Origin: Streptantibioticus ferralitis
GTDB taxonomy: Bacteria; Actinomycetota; Actinomycetes; Streptomycetales; Streptomycetaceae
Length of the DNA stretch: 64,000 nucleotides
Direction of reading: 5' to 3'
Assembly: GCF_029223525.1 (NCBI RefSeq)
Contig: NZ_JARHTQ010000003.1
Location: 124,001-188,000, forward strand
Within the stretch, counting starts at the first letter, position 1; each line of letters opens with the position of its first letter. The position numbers and the translations under genes are program-made. The notes below the pieces were generated by a model. That model saw only the letters and a list, made by a program, of their open reading frames with translations. It was not told where the DNA came from and did no database searches. Below are positions 48,291 through 57,831 of this stretch, piece after piece.

Positions 48291-50084
48291 TCAGTGCCCG
48301 CCGAGCATCGCGGAGATGCGCTCCGCCGCGACCGGGCGCGAGTAGAACCACCCCTGACCGGTGTCGCATCCGATCCGCCGCAGCCGCTCGGCCTGTTCCG
48401 CGTTCTCCACGCACTCCGCGGTGACGGTCAGGCCGAGCCGGTGCGCCAGGTCCACCAGGGCCACGACGATCGTTTCGTCGGCGGGATTCGGATGCTCCTG
48501 CGAACGGAAACCCCGCACAAACGATCCGTCCAACTTCAGCGCGGCCACCGGGAGTCGGCTCAGGTACGCCAGATTCGAATAGCCGGTCCCGAAGTCGTCG
48601 ATGGCGATCCGCACGCCCATCTCGCTCAGCGCGTGCAGCGTCTGCAGCGGTTGTCCCGCCGATCCCATCACCGCCGACTCGGTCAGCTCCAACTGGAGCA
48701 GTTCCGGGGGCAGTCCGGTCTCGTCGAGGATCTCGGCCACATCGGTCACCAGATCCGAGTCCCACACCTGCCGCACCGCCACATTGACGCTGACGAACAG
48801 CGGCTCGTCCGGGTGGTCCTTCTGCCAGGCCCGTGCTCGGCGGCACGATTCGGCCAGCACCCAGTGGCCGAGCTGGACGATCGACCCGTTCTCCTCGGCC
48901 AGTCCGATGAAGCGATTCGGCGCCAGCCTGCCGAACTGCGGGTGCTCCCAGCGGACCAGCGCCTCCACCCCGCGCAGCGTGCCGCCGGACAGTGCGACCA
49001 GCGGCTGGTACTCCAACACGAACTCGCCGCGCTCCACCGCCTGTCGTAGCGTGCTGGACAGCGACTGACGGGTCATCCGGTGGGCGTTGCGCTCGGGGTC
49101 GAAGAGGGTCCAGCGCGCCTTGCCGTCCGCCTTGGCCCAGTACAGCGTGGTGTCGGCGGCCTGCATCAGGCAGGTCGGCGAGGTACCGGCGGTGGGCCGC
49201 TCGACCACGCCGATGCTGGCCGAGACCGCCAGCCGGTGCCCTTCGAGCTCGAACGGCCTTTGCAGCGCGGACAGTACGGTGTCGGCGAGCGCCACCAACT
49301 GTTCGGTGTCCTGCGACTCCTCCACCAGCAGGGCGAATTCGTCGCCGCCGAGCCGGGCGGCCAGATGGCCGCCGTCCGCCACGCAGGCGAGCAGCCGGGT
49401 GGCGACCGCGGCCAGCAGCCGGTCGCCGATGGCGTGCCCCAGCGTGTCGTTGACCGCCTTGAACCCGTCGAGGTCGAGGTAGCAGATCCCGACCCGGCCA
49501 CTGGTCGGCGAGCGCAGCGCGGCCGAGAGCCGCTCGAAGAACAGGGCCCGGTTGGGCAGCCGGGTCACCGGGTCGTGCATCTGCAAGTGGCGCAGCCGGG
49601 CGGCCAGTTCGCGCTGCTCGGTCACGTCCTCCACGGACAGCAGCGCGCCCGCGGCGGGTACGCCCTGGTCGCACTGACGCAGCGCCTCGACCGTCACTTC
49701 GGCCCACATCCCTTGGCCGTCACGGCTTTTGAGCCGACAGGTCCGGCGCAGCCGGTCGCGCGCGCCGCGCAGTACGTCCTGGTAGGCGTCCCTGGATCGT
49801 TCGTCGCCGTTCAGTCCGACGAGTTCGGCGGCCCGGCGATCGGCCAGCCGCGCCGGGTCGGCGCCGAGCAACGAGCCCAGCGCAGGGTTGGCCGCCAGCA
49901 GTCGCCCGTCGCGGTCGACCAACGCCATCGCGGTGCGCGCGGCGTTGAAAGCGGCGTGATAGTCGCGGAGCTCCGCGGCAGGGCTTCCAGGGATCGGATT
50001 GTCACACTCCGTGACGTCTCTGGAGCACTCCGCGGGCTCGCTCTTCCGGCCGAACAATGTTCCGCCTTCAGCTTGCTCCCGCAT
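48291..50084 (-). CDS. PAS-GGDEF-EAL cyclic di-GMP protein
   Basis: 597 residues: a PAS sensor (about 40-165, HAAFNAARTAMALVDRDGRLL), a GGDEF domain with intact GGDEF at 246-250, and an EAL domain with E374-A-L in GVEALVRWE, plus later DDFGTGYSNL and KLDGSFV motifs. Both enzyme halves look competent, so it could make and/or degrade cyclic di-GMP, the second messenger that holds Streptomyces in vegetative growth. No membrane segment is seen. It is convergent with the chitinase gene. The start may be the GTG one codon upstream. Confidence 0.9.
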   Translation of the reverse strand: MREQAEGGTLFGRKSEPAECSRDVTECDNPIPGSPAAELRDYHAAFNAARTAMALVDRDGRLLAANPALGSLLGADPARLADRRAAELVGLNGDERSRDAYQDVLRGARDRLRRTCRLKSRDGQGMWAEVTVEALRQCDQGVPAAGALLSVEDVTEQRELAARLRHLQMHDPVTRLPNRALFFERLSAALRSPTSGRVGICYLDLDGFKAVNDTLGHAIGDRLLAAVATRLLACVADGGHLAARLGGDEFALLVEESQDTEQLVALADTVLSALQRPFELEGHRLAVSASIGVVERPTAGTSPTCLMQAADTTLYWAKADGKARWTLFDPERNAHRMTRQSLSSTLRQAVERGEFVLEYQPLVALSGGTLRGVEALVRWEHPQFGRLAPNRFIGLAEENGSIVQLGHWVLAESCRRARAWQKDHPDEPLFVSVNVAVRQVWDSDLVTDVAEILDETGLPPELLQLELTESAVMGSAGQPLQTLHALSEMGVRIAIDDFGTGYSNLAYLSRLPVAALKLDGSFVRGFRSQEHPNPADETIVVALVDLAHRLGLTVTAECVENAEQAERLRRIGCDTGQGWFYSRPVAAERISAMLGGH

Positions 50085-50390
50085 CACAGTCGTCTCGCAC
50101 AGGTAGTCGGGGAGGTGTGGGAGAACCGCCGGAAGCGGTTCCTATGCTGGAAATGTGGCGATCATAGAGGTTCGTGGCGGGCCTGAGCCACTGTCATGGT
50201 GGTGATTCTTGGCACGTGAAATGGGGCGGGAATCGGAGTGACCGTTCCTCCGATATTGATGTACCCCTCAGCATCGAATGCTGCACCCAATTGATCGAAC
50301 GGGATCGTTGATCACAGAGCGTAGTTAGCTGAGTCTGTCTCAAACGGCTCAGTAGAACAGGGCGTACACCCGCAAACCATCCCAGGCTGG

Positions 50391-51854
50391 ATGGGGTCAG
50401 CGAGAGTGGCCCGAGTCCTTCCGGGCCGGATCCGTCCGGGAGGCGGTGTGCGAGATCGCCTACGGCGCGTTCGGAACCGCCTCCGAGCCCGCACGCGCGG
50501 CATCGCAAGCCGTCGCACGCCCAATGCGCTCGGTGTGCCGGCGTTGCCGGATGCCTCAAATGCTCCTGTTGTACGGGGCTCGGCGGGTTTGACCGGCAGG
50601 CCCGCTGGATTGGGCCGTTCGGGGGCGCCGCCGGTCGCGCGGGGCGACGGGTGGGATCGGCGGCGGGTGGCGGCCATGGCGGTGGGGTTCGTGGCGCTGG
50701 TGGCCTGGAGCCTGGTCGCGGGACCCGCGGCCGCCGCACCGGTGCGGGGGCCGTGCGCGCTGGAACGCACCGATGTGCGGCACTCGGAAGGTGTGGACCG
50801 CTGGAACAGCGGCTACCCGCGGCCGTTGGGTGACGTCAACGCCGTCATGCTCTTCCTCGACTTCCCCGACCATGTGCCCGACGTCGACACTCGGGCGCTG
50901 ACCGCGGACCACTTCCCGGCCACCACCACGTTCCTCGCCCGCGCCTCCTACGGGCGCTTCCGGCTTCACCCGCATGTCCTACAGCGATGGTTCCGGATGC
51001 CGCGCCCCTCGACGGCGTACGGAATCCATCGCGACTGGGCCGACGGCCTGCGCACCCAGTACCTGCAGGACGCGATCGCCGCCGTCGGCAGGGACGTCGA
51101 CTTCCGGCGCTATCCGGTCATCTACCTGGTCGCCGACCCGGGGGCGCGCGGCGTGGACGCGGACGCCACCAAGGTGATCAACCTCGCTCGTCCCATCCAC
51201 TCCGGCCGCGCCACGATCGACCGGCTGGTGACCGTCTTCGAACACCACCCGCCGGACCAGAACGTCCTCGCTCATGAGACCAACCACGTCTTCGACCTGC
51301 CCGACCTCTACCTCCGCCCGCCCACCGGCAGCAACGACTCCTGGGACACCCGGGTGGGCGACTGGGACCTCATGGGCAGCCAGTTCGCCCTCGCCCCCGA
51401 CCTTTTCGCCTGGCACCGCTGGAAGTACGGCTGGATAGACCCCGGCCAGGTCATCTGCGTGGACCACCCCGGCACCACCACACGCACCCTGACGCCGGTC
51501 GAGGTGCCCGGCGGCACCAAGCTGATCGTGGTCCGGGTCAGTGTCACCACCGCCCTCGCGATCGAGGTGAGGGAGGCCCGGGGCAACGATGAACATGCCT
51601 GCGCCCAGGGCGTATTGCTGTACGAGGTACGCGCCGATGTCGAATCGGGCGAGGGGCCGATCACGGTCATGGACGGCCACCCGTGGACCGGAGCCTGCTA
51701 CGGCACCTCCGTCTACCCGCAGCTGGCCGATGCTCCCCTGGGCGCCGGTGAGTCGTACATGTACCACTTCGGGCGCCTGGCACAGGACGTGCTGCGTATC
51801 CGTGTCGACCGCCATGACCGCCGAGGCTGGACCGTGACGGCGGACGAGCGATGA
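50391..51854 (+). CDS. secreted M6-like metalloprotease, first of two
   Basis: The longest frame gives 487 residues, but the first 90 codons have poor third-position GC. A signal-like segment (VAAMAVGFVALVAWSLVAG) begins only at about residue 93, so the real start may be the GTG at 50667. The catalytic zinc site is H295-E-T-N-H299 followed by VFDLPDLY (numbering from 50391). The domain also has NAVMLFLDFPDH and ARASYGRFRLH, as in immune-inhibitor-A-type proteases. It is exported. The last four bases (ATGA) overlap the start of a paralogue. Confidence 0.82.
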   Translation: MGSARVARVLPGRIRPGGGVRDRLRRVRNRLRARTRGIASRRTPNALGVPALPDASNAPVVRGSAGLTGRPAGLGRSGAPPVARGDGWDRRRVAAMAVGFVALVAWSLVAGPAAAAPVRGPCALERTDVRHSEGVDRWNSGYPRPLGDVNAVMLFLDFPDHVPDVDTRALTADHFPATTTFLARASYGRFRLHPHVLQRWFRMPRPSTAYGIHRDWADGLRTQYLQDAIAAVGRDVDFRRYPVIYLVADPGARGVDADATKVINLARPIHSGRATIDRLVTVFEHHPPDQNVLAHETNHVFDLPDLYLRPPTGSNDSWDTRVGDWDLMGSQFALAPDLFAWHRWKYGWIDPGQVICVDHPGTTTRTLTPVEVPGGTKLIVVRVSVTTALAIEVREARGNDEHACAQGVLLYEVRADVESGEGPITVMDGHPWTGACYGTSVYPQLADAPLGAGESYMYHFGRLAQDVLRIRVDRHDRRGWTVTADER

Positions 51855-53119
51855 CCCCTTCGACGTGCCGCTCGAACCGGCGACGAAGCCGGGGAACCGT
51901 CGGCAAGGGCATACGGGGCGCCGCCATAGCCGGGGTCCTGCTGCTGGGCGGCGGCTCCACCGTGATCGGCAGCACCCCGGTGTCCAGCAGCACACCGCAC
52001 GCGGCTCCGCGCGCCCGGCCCTGCGCCCTGCGGGCCCATCGGGACACCGAGATGTCCGAGGGGTTCCCCACGGGTCGCGACCCCGCCTACGCGAAGTCCA
52101 CCGGTGAGCTGCGCGCCCTCACCCTGTTCATAGACTTCCCCGACGCGCCCGCCCGGGAGAGCGTACGCGCCCGTCATGCCGAGTTCTTCCCGTTCGTACC
52201 GCAGTGGTACGCCCGGGCCTCGTACGGCAGGCTGCGCTACCGCTCGTTCCCGGTGCTCCGGTACTTCCGGATGCCGCGCACGTTCGAGTCGTACGGCATA
52301 GCGCGTGGCTACGGGTGGTCGGTGCATCGCGCGATGATGCGGGACCTGGCCGCGGTCGTCGGGCGCAGCGTCGACTTCCGCGGCTACGACCTGGTCAATG
52401 TGATCGCCACGCCGAACGCGGGACCGCCCGCCAACGAGACCGTGCTCTCCGTCACCTGGACCGGCGGCACCGCCGCGCGCACCCATGACGGCGCCCAGCT
52501 CGACCGGGTCTCCGTGATCTACGGACACGACCAGGCCGGGCCCCGGGTGCTCGCCCATGAGAACGGCCACTCACTCGGGCTGCCCGACCTCTACGCGGTC
52601 GACGACTTCCACAGAACCGACCTCCTCGCCGGTCAGTGGGACACCATGTCGTTGGACTGGGGCCTGCAGGGCGATCTGTTCGCCTGGCACAAGTGGCGAC
52701 TCGGCTGGCTGGACGACGCACAGGTCGGCTGTGTGACAACGCGCGGGACGCAGGACTTCCAGCTGGCCCCGGTGGAGCTGCCCGGCGGCCGCAAGGCCGT
52801 GGTGATCCCGTACGGCCGCTACGTCGCGTATGTCGTGGAGGCGCGCACGGCGCAGGGCAACGACAGCGCGGCGTGCAGCGAGGGCGTGCTGGTCTACCGG
52901 GTACGCACCGATGTGGACTCGGGGGACGGTCCGATCAAGGTCATCGACGCCCATCCGGCCACCAGTGCCTGCGACTTCAGCAGCAGCGCGTTCAACTCCC
53001 TCAACGACGCGCCGTATCGGACGGGCGAGCGGTTCGCCGACCCGGCCAAGGGGATAGGGGTCGCTGTACTGGGGCGGGACGCCGAGGGTGGATGGACGAT
53101 ACGGGTCACTCGGCGCTAG
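51851..53119 (+). CDS. secreted M6-like metalloprotease, second of two
   Basis: 422 residues. An N-terminal signal region (RGAAIAGVLLLGGGSTVIG) is followed by a domain parallel to the upstream protein: ALTLFIDFPDAP, YARASYGRLRYRSF, and the zinc site H236-E-N-G-H240-SLGLPDLY, closer to the HExxHxxGxxD consensus. Both proteins share the C-terminal pattern with CAL...EGVLVYRVRTDVDSGDGPI. The ATGA overlap indicates coupled expression. Likely extracellular proteolysis; substrate unknown. Confidence 0.87.
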   Translation: MTPSTCRSNRRRSRGTVGKGIRGAAIAGVLLLGGGSTVIGSTPVSSSTPHAAPRARPCALRAHRDTEMSEGFPTGRDPAYAKSTGELRALTLFIDFPDAPARESVRARHAEFFPFVPQWYARASYGRLRYRSFPVLRYFRMPRTFESYGIARGYGWSVHRAMMRDLAAVVGRSVDFRGYDLVNVIATPNAGPPANETVLSVTWTGGTAARTHDGAQLDRVSVIYGHDQAGPRVLAHENGHSLGLPDLYAVDDFHRTDLLAGQWDTMSLDWGLQGDLFAWHKWRLGWLDDAQVGCVTTRGTQDFQLAPVELPGGRKAVVIPYGRYVAYVVEARTAQGNDSAACSEGVLVYRVRTDVDSGDGPIKVIDAHPATSACDFSSSAFNSLNDAPYRTGERFADPAKGIGVAVLGRDAEGGWTIRVTRR

Positions 53120-53156
53120 GTCATCCGTACGCAGCGTGATGGGCCGTGGATCGCGT

Positions 53157-53188
53157 CAAGGCCTCCCACGTGAACGCGAGAGGCCTTG
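53157..53188 (-). terminator. terminator of tRNA-Lys copy 3
   Basis: CAAGGCCTC (53157-53165) and GAGGCCTTG (53180-53188) pair exactly, five bases from the tRNA 3' end. Confidence 0.6.
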
Positions 53189-53192
53189 GTGG

Positions 53193-53265
<73 letters not shown>

Positions 53266-53378
53266 TCGCCGGTGGAGAAATACTACCTGATGGGAACGGG
53301 TGCCCATGACCACCCGCGACTCGGTGACGGGGTCCCGGGAAACCCTTCGCGGGGCGCGGGGCCCCGCGAAAAGCACCG

Positions 53379-53404
53379 GGCCCCACGCGTGAACGCATGG
53401 GGCC
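53379..53404 (-). terminator. terminator of tRNA-Lys copy 4
   Basis: GGCCCCACGCG (53379-53389) pairs with CGCATGGGGCC (53394-53404) with one mismatch, eight bases from the tRNA 3' end. Confidence 0.55.
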
Positions 53405-53411
53405 TTGGTGG

Positions 53412-53484
<73 letters not shown>

Positions 53485-53552
53485 CGGTTGACGTCGAAGA
53501 CCTTAGCATCCGGATCCGGAGGATGAAAAATCGATAAGTCTTCAGCTCCGGT

Positions 53553-54146
53553 TCACTCCGGAATGCCCCCTTCCGGGCGGGTCGCAGCCCCCTCCGCGCC
53601 GGCCGCGCGCAGGCACGCCCAGAGCAGTACGGGGGCGCCGGGCAGCCAGGGATGGCGGGTACCGGGCGCCACCAGCCAGCGCGAGGGGCGCCCCTGGACC
53701 CGCCGCGCGCCGTCAGTGTGACATCCGCCACGTCGCCATCCGGGCGCCGGTACCAGCGGCGGCACCGTCACCGTCTCGCCGAGCCCGTGGCACAGCAGCG
53801 GCGGCACCCGCGCGCCCCACTCCTCCCAGGTCAGCAGCGAGGGCAGCCGCTCGGCGGTGCCGGGCCGGGCGAACACCAGGATCCGTCCGCGGTGCACCGC
53901 CACCGGTCCGCAGCCCGGACCGGCCGCCCATAACCGGTCCAGGACCCGGCGACCGAACAGTGATGGGAGGTTCACCACGTCGAACGTCGTGCCGCACGGC
54001 AGCGCGCTGGGCTCCGTGGGGCGCACCGACCACAGGGCCTGGACGCTGCGGGGGAAGGCGCTGGCCGAAGCGAGCCAGTCCGCGCCGTCGACCGTGACGT
54101 ACTCGGCACGCAGCATGGCGTCGGGCTCCCAGGTCCAATCCGTCAT
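53553..54146 (-). CDS. conserved actinobacterial protein, primase/polymerase-like annotation
   Basis: 197 residues beginning MTDWTWEPDAMLRAEYVTVDG, followed by PCGTTFDVVNLPSLFGRRVLDRLW, CGPVAVHRGRILVFARPGTAERLPSLL and a C-terminal WLVAPGTRHPWLPGAPVLLWA; quoted in pieces. Homologues are often labelled bifunctional DNA primase/polymerase because the fold resembles the N-terminal Prim-Pol domain (recollection). I see no clear DxD metal site, so activity is doubtful. It lies just upstream of the tRNA-Lys pair on the same strand. Confidence 0.6.
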   Translation of the reverse strand: MTDWTWEPDAMLRAEYVTVDGADWLASASAFPRSVQALWSVRPTEPSALPCGTTFDVVNLPSLFGRRVLDRLWAAGPGCGPVAVHRGRILVFARPGTAERLPSLLTWEEWGARVPPLLCHGLGETVTVPPLVPAPGWRRGGCHTDGARRVQGRPSRWLVAPGTRHPWLPGAPVLLWACLRAAGAEGAATRPEGGIPE

Positions 54147-54310
54147 GGCAGACAGATCTACCGGTGCGCCATGTTCCGTTCCCCTGGATCAGCGGAAACC
54201 GGGACGGCCGAGCATGCCCGGCAGTAATGTTCTTGCATATGCCACTGGCCTGTGGATCCCGTGCATCGGCACGTGCAGAGCGTCACGGTCGGACCGCGCT
54301 GGAGGCGGTT

Positions 54311-54676
54311 TCACTCCGGCGGCGGCTGCTCGTTGAGCAGCTCCAGGCCGAACTCGACCATGCGCTTGGCGTAGTCCTCGCTCCACTCGGCGCGCTCCGC
54401 GATCGCGGCGATCGACACCCGGTCGAACCGTCCGGGGTCCGCCAGCTGCGCGGCCGCCATCGCCTGGAACTCCGTGGCACGGTCGGCAGCCGCCCGGAAG
54501 GCGATGGTCAGCTCGGTGGAGCGGTCGAGCAGCCGCCCCGGGTCCTCTATCGACTCCAGGTCGAAGAAGTGCTCGGGGTCGGAGGCCGCCGCCTCGGGTT
54601 CGAAGAGCAGTCGCGCGGGCCGCATCCGGTGCTGGGCTCCGTCCGGCGTCTGCTGAGCCGACTGCGGCTCGGACAT
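54311..54676 (-). CDS. conserved hypothetical helical protein
   Basis: 121 residues. The middle and C-terminus are helical (ELTIAFRAAADRATEFQAM, SIAAIAERAEWSEDYAKRMVEFGLELL), and the segment IAAIAERAEWSEDYAKRMV could be a small helix-turn-helix. ATG at 54676 has an AGGTACC just upstream. The function is unknown. A typical Streptomyces core-genome size and composition. Confidence 0.65.
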   Translation of the reverse strand: MSEPQSAQQTPDGAQHRMRPARLLFEPEAAASDPEHFFDLESIEDPGRLLDRSTELTIAFRAAADRATEFQAMAAAQLADPGRFDRVSIAAIAERAEWSEDYAKRMVEFGLELLNEQPPPE

Positions 54677-54787
54677 CTAGGTACCTCCAGATTGTGGGCC
54701 GCCTACCATTGTCCCGCACGATGCAAGGCCGCCGGGAGAATCACCGCCCACGGTCCGGCCAAGGCCTCGTTACGATCTCCACCGCAC

Positions 54788-54842
54788 CCGGTGTTCCGAC
54801 AGCCGGGCCAGTACCGCGTGGTTCGCCTCCCAGCCGTCCGGG
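54788..54842. repeat. 55-bp direct repeat, outer copy
   Basis: Identical over 55 bp to 54932-54986, which encodes the C-terminal end of the SF1 helicase. This copy lies beyond the helicase stop and starts CCGGTGTTCCGACAGCCGGG. Confidence 0.9.
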
Positions 54843-54913
54843 CTGCGTCTATTGGCCGCCTCCGGCGGCATGCCGGACTTCGTCCGGTGGGAGGGGTGGT
54901 GCCGGGGAGCTGG

Positions 54914-56278
54914 TCACGGGTGCCATGCGATCCGGTGTTCCGACAGCCGGGCCAGTACCGCGTGGTTCGCCTCCCAGCCGTCCGGGAACTTCACCATCAC
55001 GCCCAGCTGCACCGGCTCCATCGACGGATGCTCGTCCAGCAGCCCGGTTACGCCCGCCCGGCACACCACCACGCACGCGTGCCGGTGCCGCGACGCCAGC
55101 ACGCACAGCCGCCCCGTCTCCAGATGGAACGCGGTCGCGTCCGGACGCCCGGACAGCGGATGCAGCACCACCGTGACGTCGAACTCCCGTCCCTGCAGCC
55201 GGTTCGCGGTGTCCACCGCGACGCCGGTCACCCCGAGCCTGGCCAGCGCGGCCCGTACCGCGGCGGCCTGGTCGCGGTGCGCGGTGCCCACCGCGATGCG
55301 GTCGGCGGTGAGCGGTACCGGGTCTTCGGCCCGCTCGCTCACCGTGACCCCGCCCCGGTCCAACAGCCGCCGCACCACCTGTGCCAGGGCGGCGACCGCC
55401 TCCGGGTCGGTCCGCGGAGTGTGCCGGGCGGGCAACTCCAGCAGCCCCCAGCCCGACGCGGCCGCCTCGTCAAGGACCCGATCGGGGCCGCTGCCGTCCG
55501 ATACCACACCGAAGGACAGACCGCGCTCCCCAGGAGCGGTACCGCTGCGGAACGGGGTGTACGGATAGAACGCGTCCGAGATCAGCGGCGCCGCCGAGGC
55601 GGGCAGTCGCCAGGAGACCGGCAGCCGGTGTTGCGGCAGCTGCGGATTGTGCGCCAGCAGCGTGACCACCGCACTCGCCGACGGGTCGTATGACAGCCCC
55701 GCCCACTGCTCCGCGCCCACCACGCTGAACGGATCCAACTGGCCCGGATCGCCGACGAACAACGCCCGCTCGAAGAGTCCGGCCACCCGCAGCAGCGCGT
55801 CGGAGCGCATCTGGTACGCCTCGTCGACGATCGCGTGCCGCCAGGGTTCAACGCCCTTGACATAGCCCCACTTCGCGGCGGTGGCGATCACCACCTGCCG
55901 TTCCCGCAGGTCCGCGACCTTGGTCGACTTCACCACCGACGTATGCCGCTCCAGCACGGGATCGGGCGGCGAGTCACTGCCGTGCAACCGGCCGATCGCC
56001 AGCTCCGGATCGGCCGTCGCCAGCCGATCCACAAGATCGTCCACCTGGGCGTTGGTCTGTGCGACGATCATCAACTGCTCGCCCGCCGAGGCCAGTTCCC
56101 GCGCGGCACGCACCACCAGGGTGGACTTTCCCGCGCCGGGCGGGGAGTCGACGACCACCCCGCGGTGCGGGCTGTCGCGGGTGTCGCGCAGGATCGCCTC
56201 GGTGGCGGCCGCGGCTGCCCGCGCCGGGTCGCTCGCGGCTTCCCGGCCCGTGCCGGAGGCCAGGGGCGCTTCGCTCAC
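54914..56278 (-). CDS. superfamily 1 helicase (UPF1/Dna2-like)
   Basis: 454 residues. Walker A is DSPPGAGKST at about 44-53, Walker B is IVDEAYQM with D152/E153, then FVGDPGQLDPFSVVG (motif III), and the C-terminal RecA half has GTAHRDQAAAVRAAL, NRLQGREFDVTVV and LASRHRHACVVV. This order is that of SF1B enzymes such as Dna2/UPF1. It overlaps the upstream unknown gene by GTGA, so the GTG start at 56278 is well placed; the longer frame is rejected. It is the last gene of a three-gene operon with a Cas4-like nuclease. Confidence 0.88.
   Translation of the reverse strand: MSEAPLASGTGREAASDPARAAAAATEAILRDTRDSPHRGVVVDSPPGAGKSTLVVRAARELASAGEQLMIVAQTNAQVDDLVDRLATADPELAIGRLHGSDSPPDPVLERHTSVVKSTKVADLRERQVVIATAAKWGYVKGVEPWRHAIVDEAYQMRSDALLRVAGLFERALFVGDPGQLDPFSVVGAEQWAGLSYDPSASAVVTLLAHNPQLPQHRLPVSWRLPASAAPLISDAFYPYTPFRSGTAPGERGLSFGVVSDGSGPDRVLDEAAASGWGLLELPARHTPRTDPEAVAALAQVVRRLLDRGGVTVSERAEDPVPLTADRIAVGTAHRDQAAAVRAALARLGVTGVAVDTANRLQGREFDVTVVLHPLSGRPDATAFHLETGRLCVLASRHRHACVVVCRAGVTGLLDEHPSMEPVQLGVMVKFPDGWEANHAVLARLSEHRIAWHP
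54932..54986. repeat. 55-bp direct repeat, copy inside the helicase gene
   Basis: Encodes most of the last 18 residues before the stop (PDGWEANHAVLARLSEHRI on the minus strand). The second copy is 144 bp away. Confidence 0.9.
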
Positions 56279-57831
56279 AGGTAGTCCTCGCTCGTTACGG
56301 GGTCCGGGGCGTCGGCGGACAGCGCGGTGGTCGGCGGACCGCCATGGGTCCACGGGGTGGCTTCGGCGTCCGGCAACTCCGGGCCGCTGCGCGACGTGTG
56401 CTCGAACAGCGTCCAGCACACCCGGTCGCCCGGCGCCGGAACCGAGCCTTCGTCCGGCGCCTTGCCGCGGCCCATCCCGTTCAGCAGCTGTACGACCAGC
56501 ACGCCGGGCGCCGCCCATGCCATGAACCGCGCCTCCTGCGTCCGGCCGTCCGGGAGCGCCCGGTACACCGTGCCGCCCTCGTCCAGATGCGGCAGGTCGC
56601 CGGTGGCCACCGTCAGCAGCGGGCGCGGCCTGGGCACCTTGGCGTCGGAGTACGCCATCTCCACCGCGCTGACCTCGCCCGCGAACGCCTCACCGGCCAA
56701 CCGCCGCCCGGCCATCACCAGCGGATCGTCCAACGCCTCCTGCGCCTCAAGCCGCACCTGGGCGGTCTCGCGGCCCGCGAGCTTCTGCGCGGCGGCGATC
56801 GCGTCGTCCAGCTTGGGCTGCGGCGGCTCACCCGCCCGCAACCGGTCGCGGTGGCCGGTGTACGACCAGCGGTCCCGCTTCCAGCGGTCCTCGACATGCC
56901 CGCCCGGCGGCAGGGCGCGCAGCAGATCGATACCGCGCCACACGTCGTCCCACGTCGGCCGCAACTGGCTCTCCAGCAGCGCGCGGATCTCCCGTTCTGC
57001 CGGGACGGTGTCCGCTCCGGCAGAACGTGCAGTGTCGTAGCGGGTCATGGCCGGGGCGAGCGCGGTGTTGTCGAAGACCGGATCGGTGGCGGGACCGGCG
57101 GGCGGGCAGCGCAGCAGCCCGTCCGGGTCCCTGCCGACCTGGGCGTGCAGCGCCGCCGCCGCGCCGTCCATGCCCTGCGGCGGGTCCAACCACGCCAGCA
57201 GACCGCCCAGGTGCTGGTCCTCAAGACCGCTCTGACCGGTGGCCCAGTGCCTGGCCAGCACCTCCGTCATGGCGAGCAGCAGCGCGCTGCCGGGGGTGCG
57301 GGCCCGCTCGCCGTAATGCGTCAACCAGCGGCCCAGCAACGGGACCCGCGACGGCGCGGGATGCGGCTCGGCGGGATCCTCCTCGGCCGTGCGCCGGAAC
57401 CGGGTGGCCCGGCCCAGCAGCCGTACGTACTCCACCCCCGCTGTGTTCGGGACGATCAACTGCGGTGCGTCAACGCACAGTTCCCGCTCGACGGCGACCT
57501 TCTTGCCGGTCTCCGGGTCTGTCTCCTTGCCCGCTTCCAGGGCGATCCGGTCCTCGTAGGACATGAGATACGGCAGGACCTCGTCCGCGAGCTCCGCCAG
57601 GAAGGCGGACCGCAGATCGCGGTCGCGTGGCTGCGGTACGGCCAGCAGGCGCGGCGCGTCCCGTGCGGTGCCGACGAGCGCGCCCAGCGGAGCGCCCACC
57701 TCGCCCGCTGTCGTCAGCGGTACGAAGACCAGCGGCTGGTCGGAGAGCCAGCGGTGCCGCACGGTCGCCAGCGGCTGCGCCCGCCCGGCCGCCACGGCCT
57801 GGGCCTTGGCCAGCGTCTCCATCAACGGCAT
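56275..57831 (-). CDS. large unknown protein between nuclease and helicase
   Basis: 518 residues, ATG with GGAGG four bases upstream, overlapping the nuclease stop by 10 bases and the helicase start by four. I recognise no domain. Visible features: an N-terminal beta-rich region (RWLSDQPLVFVPLTTAGEVG), many Arg/Trp residues in the centre (PTWDDVWRGIDLL, RWKRDRWSYTGHRDRL), and a beta-strand segment TVYRALPDGRTQEARFMAWAAPGVLVVQLL. No signal peptide or membrane helix. Tight coupling implies that it works with the other two proteins, perhaps as a DNA-binding or scaffold subunit. Confidence 0.85.
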   Translation of the reverse strand: MPLMETLAKAQAVAAGRAQPLATVRHRWLSDQPLVFVPLTTAGEVGAPLGALVGTARDAPRLLAVPQPRDRDLRSAFLAELADEVLPYLMSYEDRIALEAGKETDPETGKKVAVERELCVDAPQLIVPNTAGVEYVRLLGRATRFRRTAEEDPAEPHPAPSRVPLLGRWLTHYGERARTPGSALLLAMTEVLARHWATGQSGLEDQHLGGLLAWLDPPQGMDGAAAALHAQVGRDPDGLLRCPPAGPATDPVFDNTALAPAMTRYDTARSAGADTVPAEREIRALLESQLRPTWDDVWRGIDLLRALPPGGHVEDRWKRDRWSYTGHRDRLRAGEPPQPKLDDAIAAAQKLAGRETAQVRLEAQEALDDPLVMAGRRLAGEAFAGEVSAVEMAYSDAKVPRPRPLLTVATGDLPHLDEGGTVYRALPDGRTQEARFMAWAAPGVLVVQLLNGMGRGKAPDEGSVPAPGDRVCWTLFEHTSRSGPELPDAEATPWTHGGPPTTALSADAPDPVTSEDYL

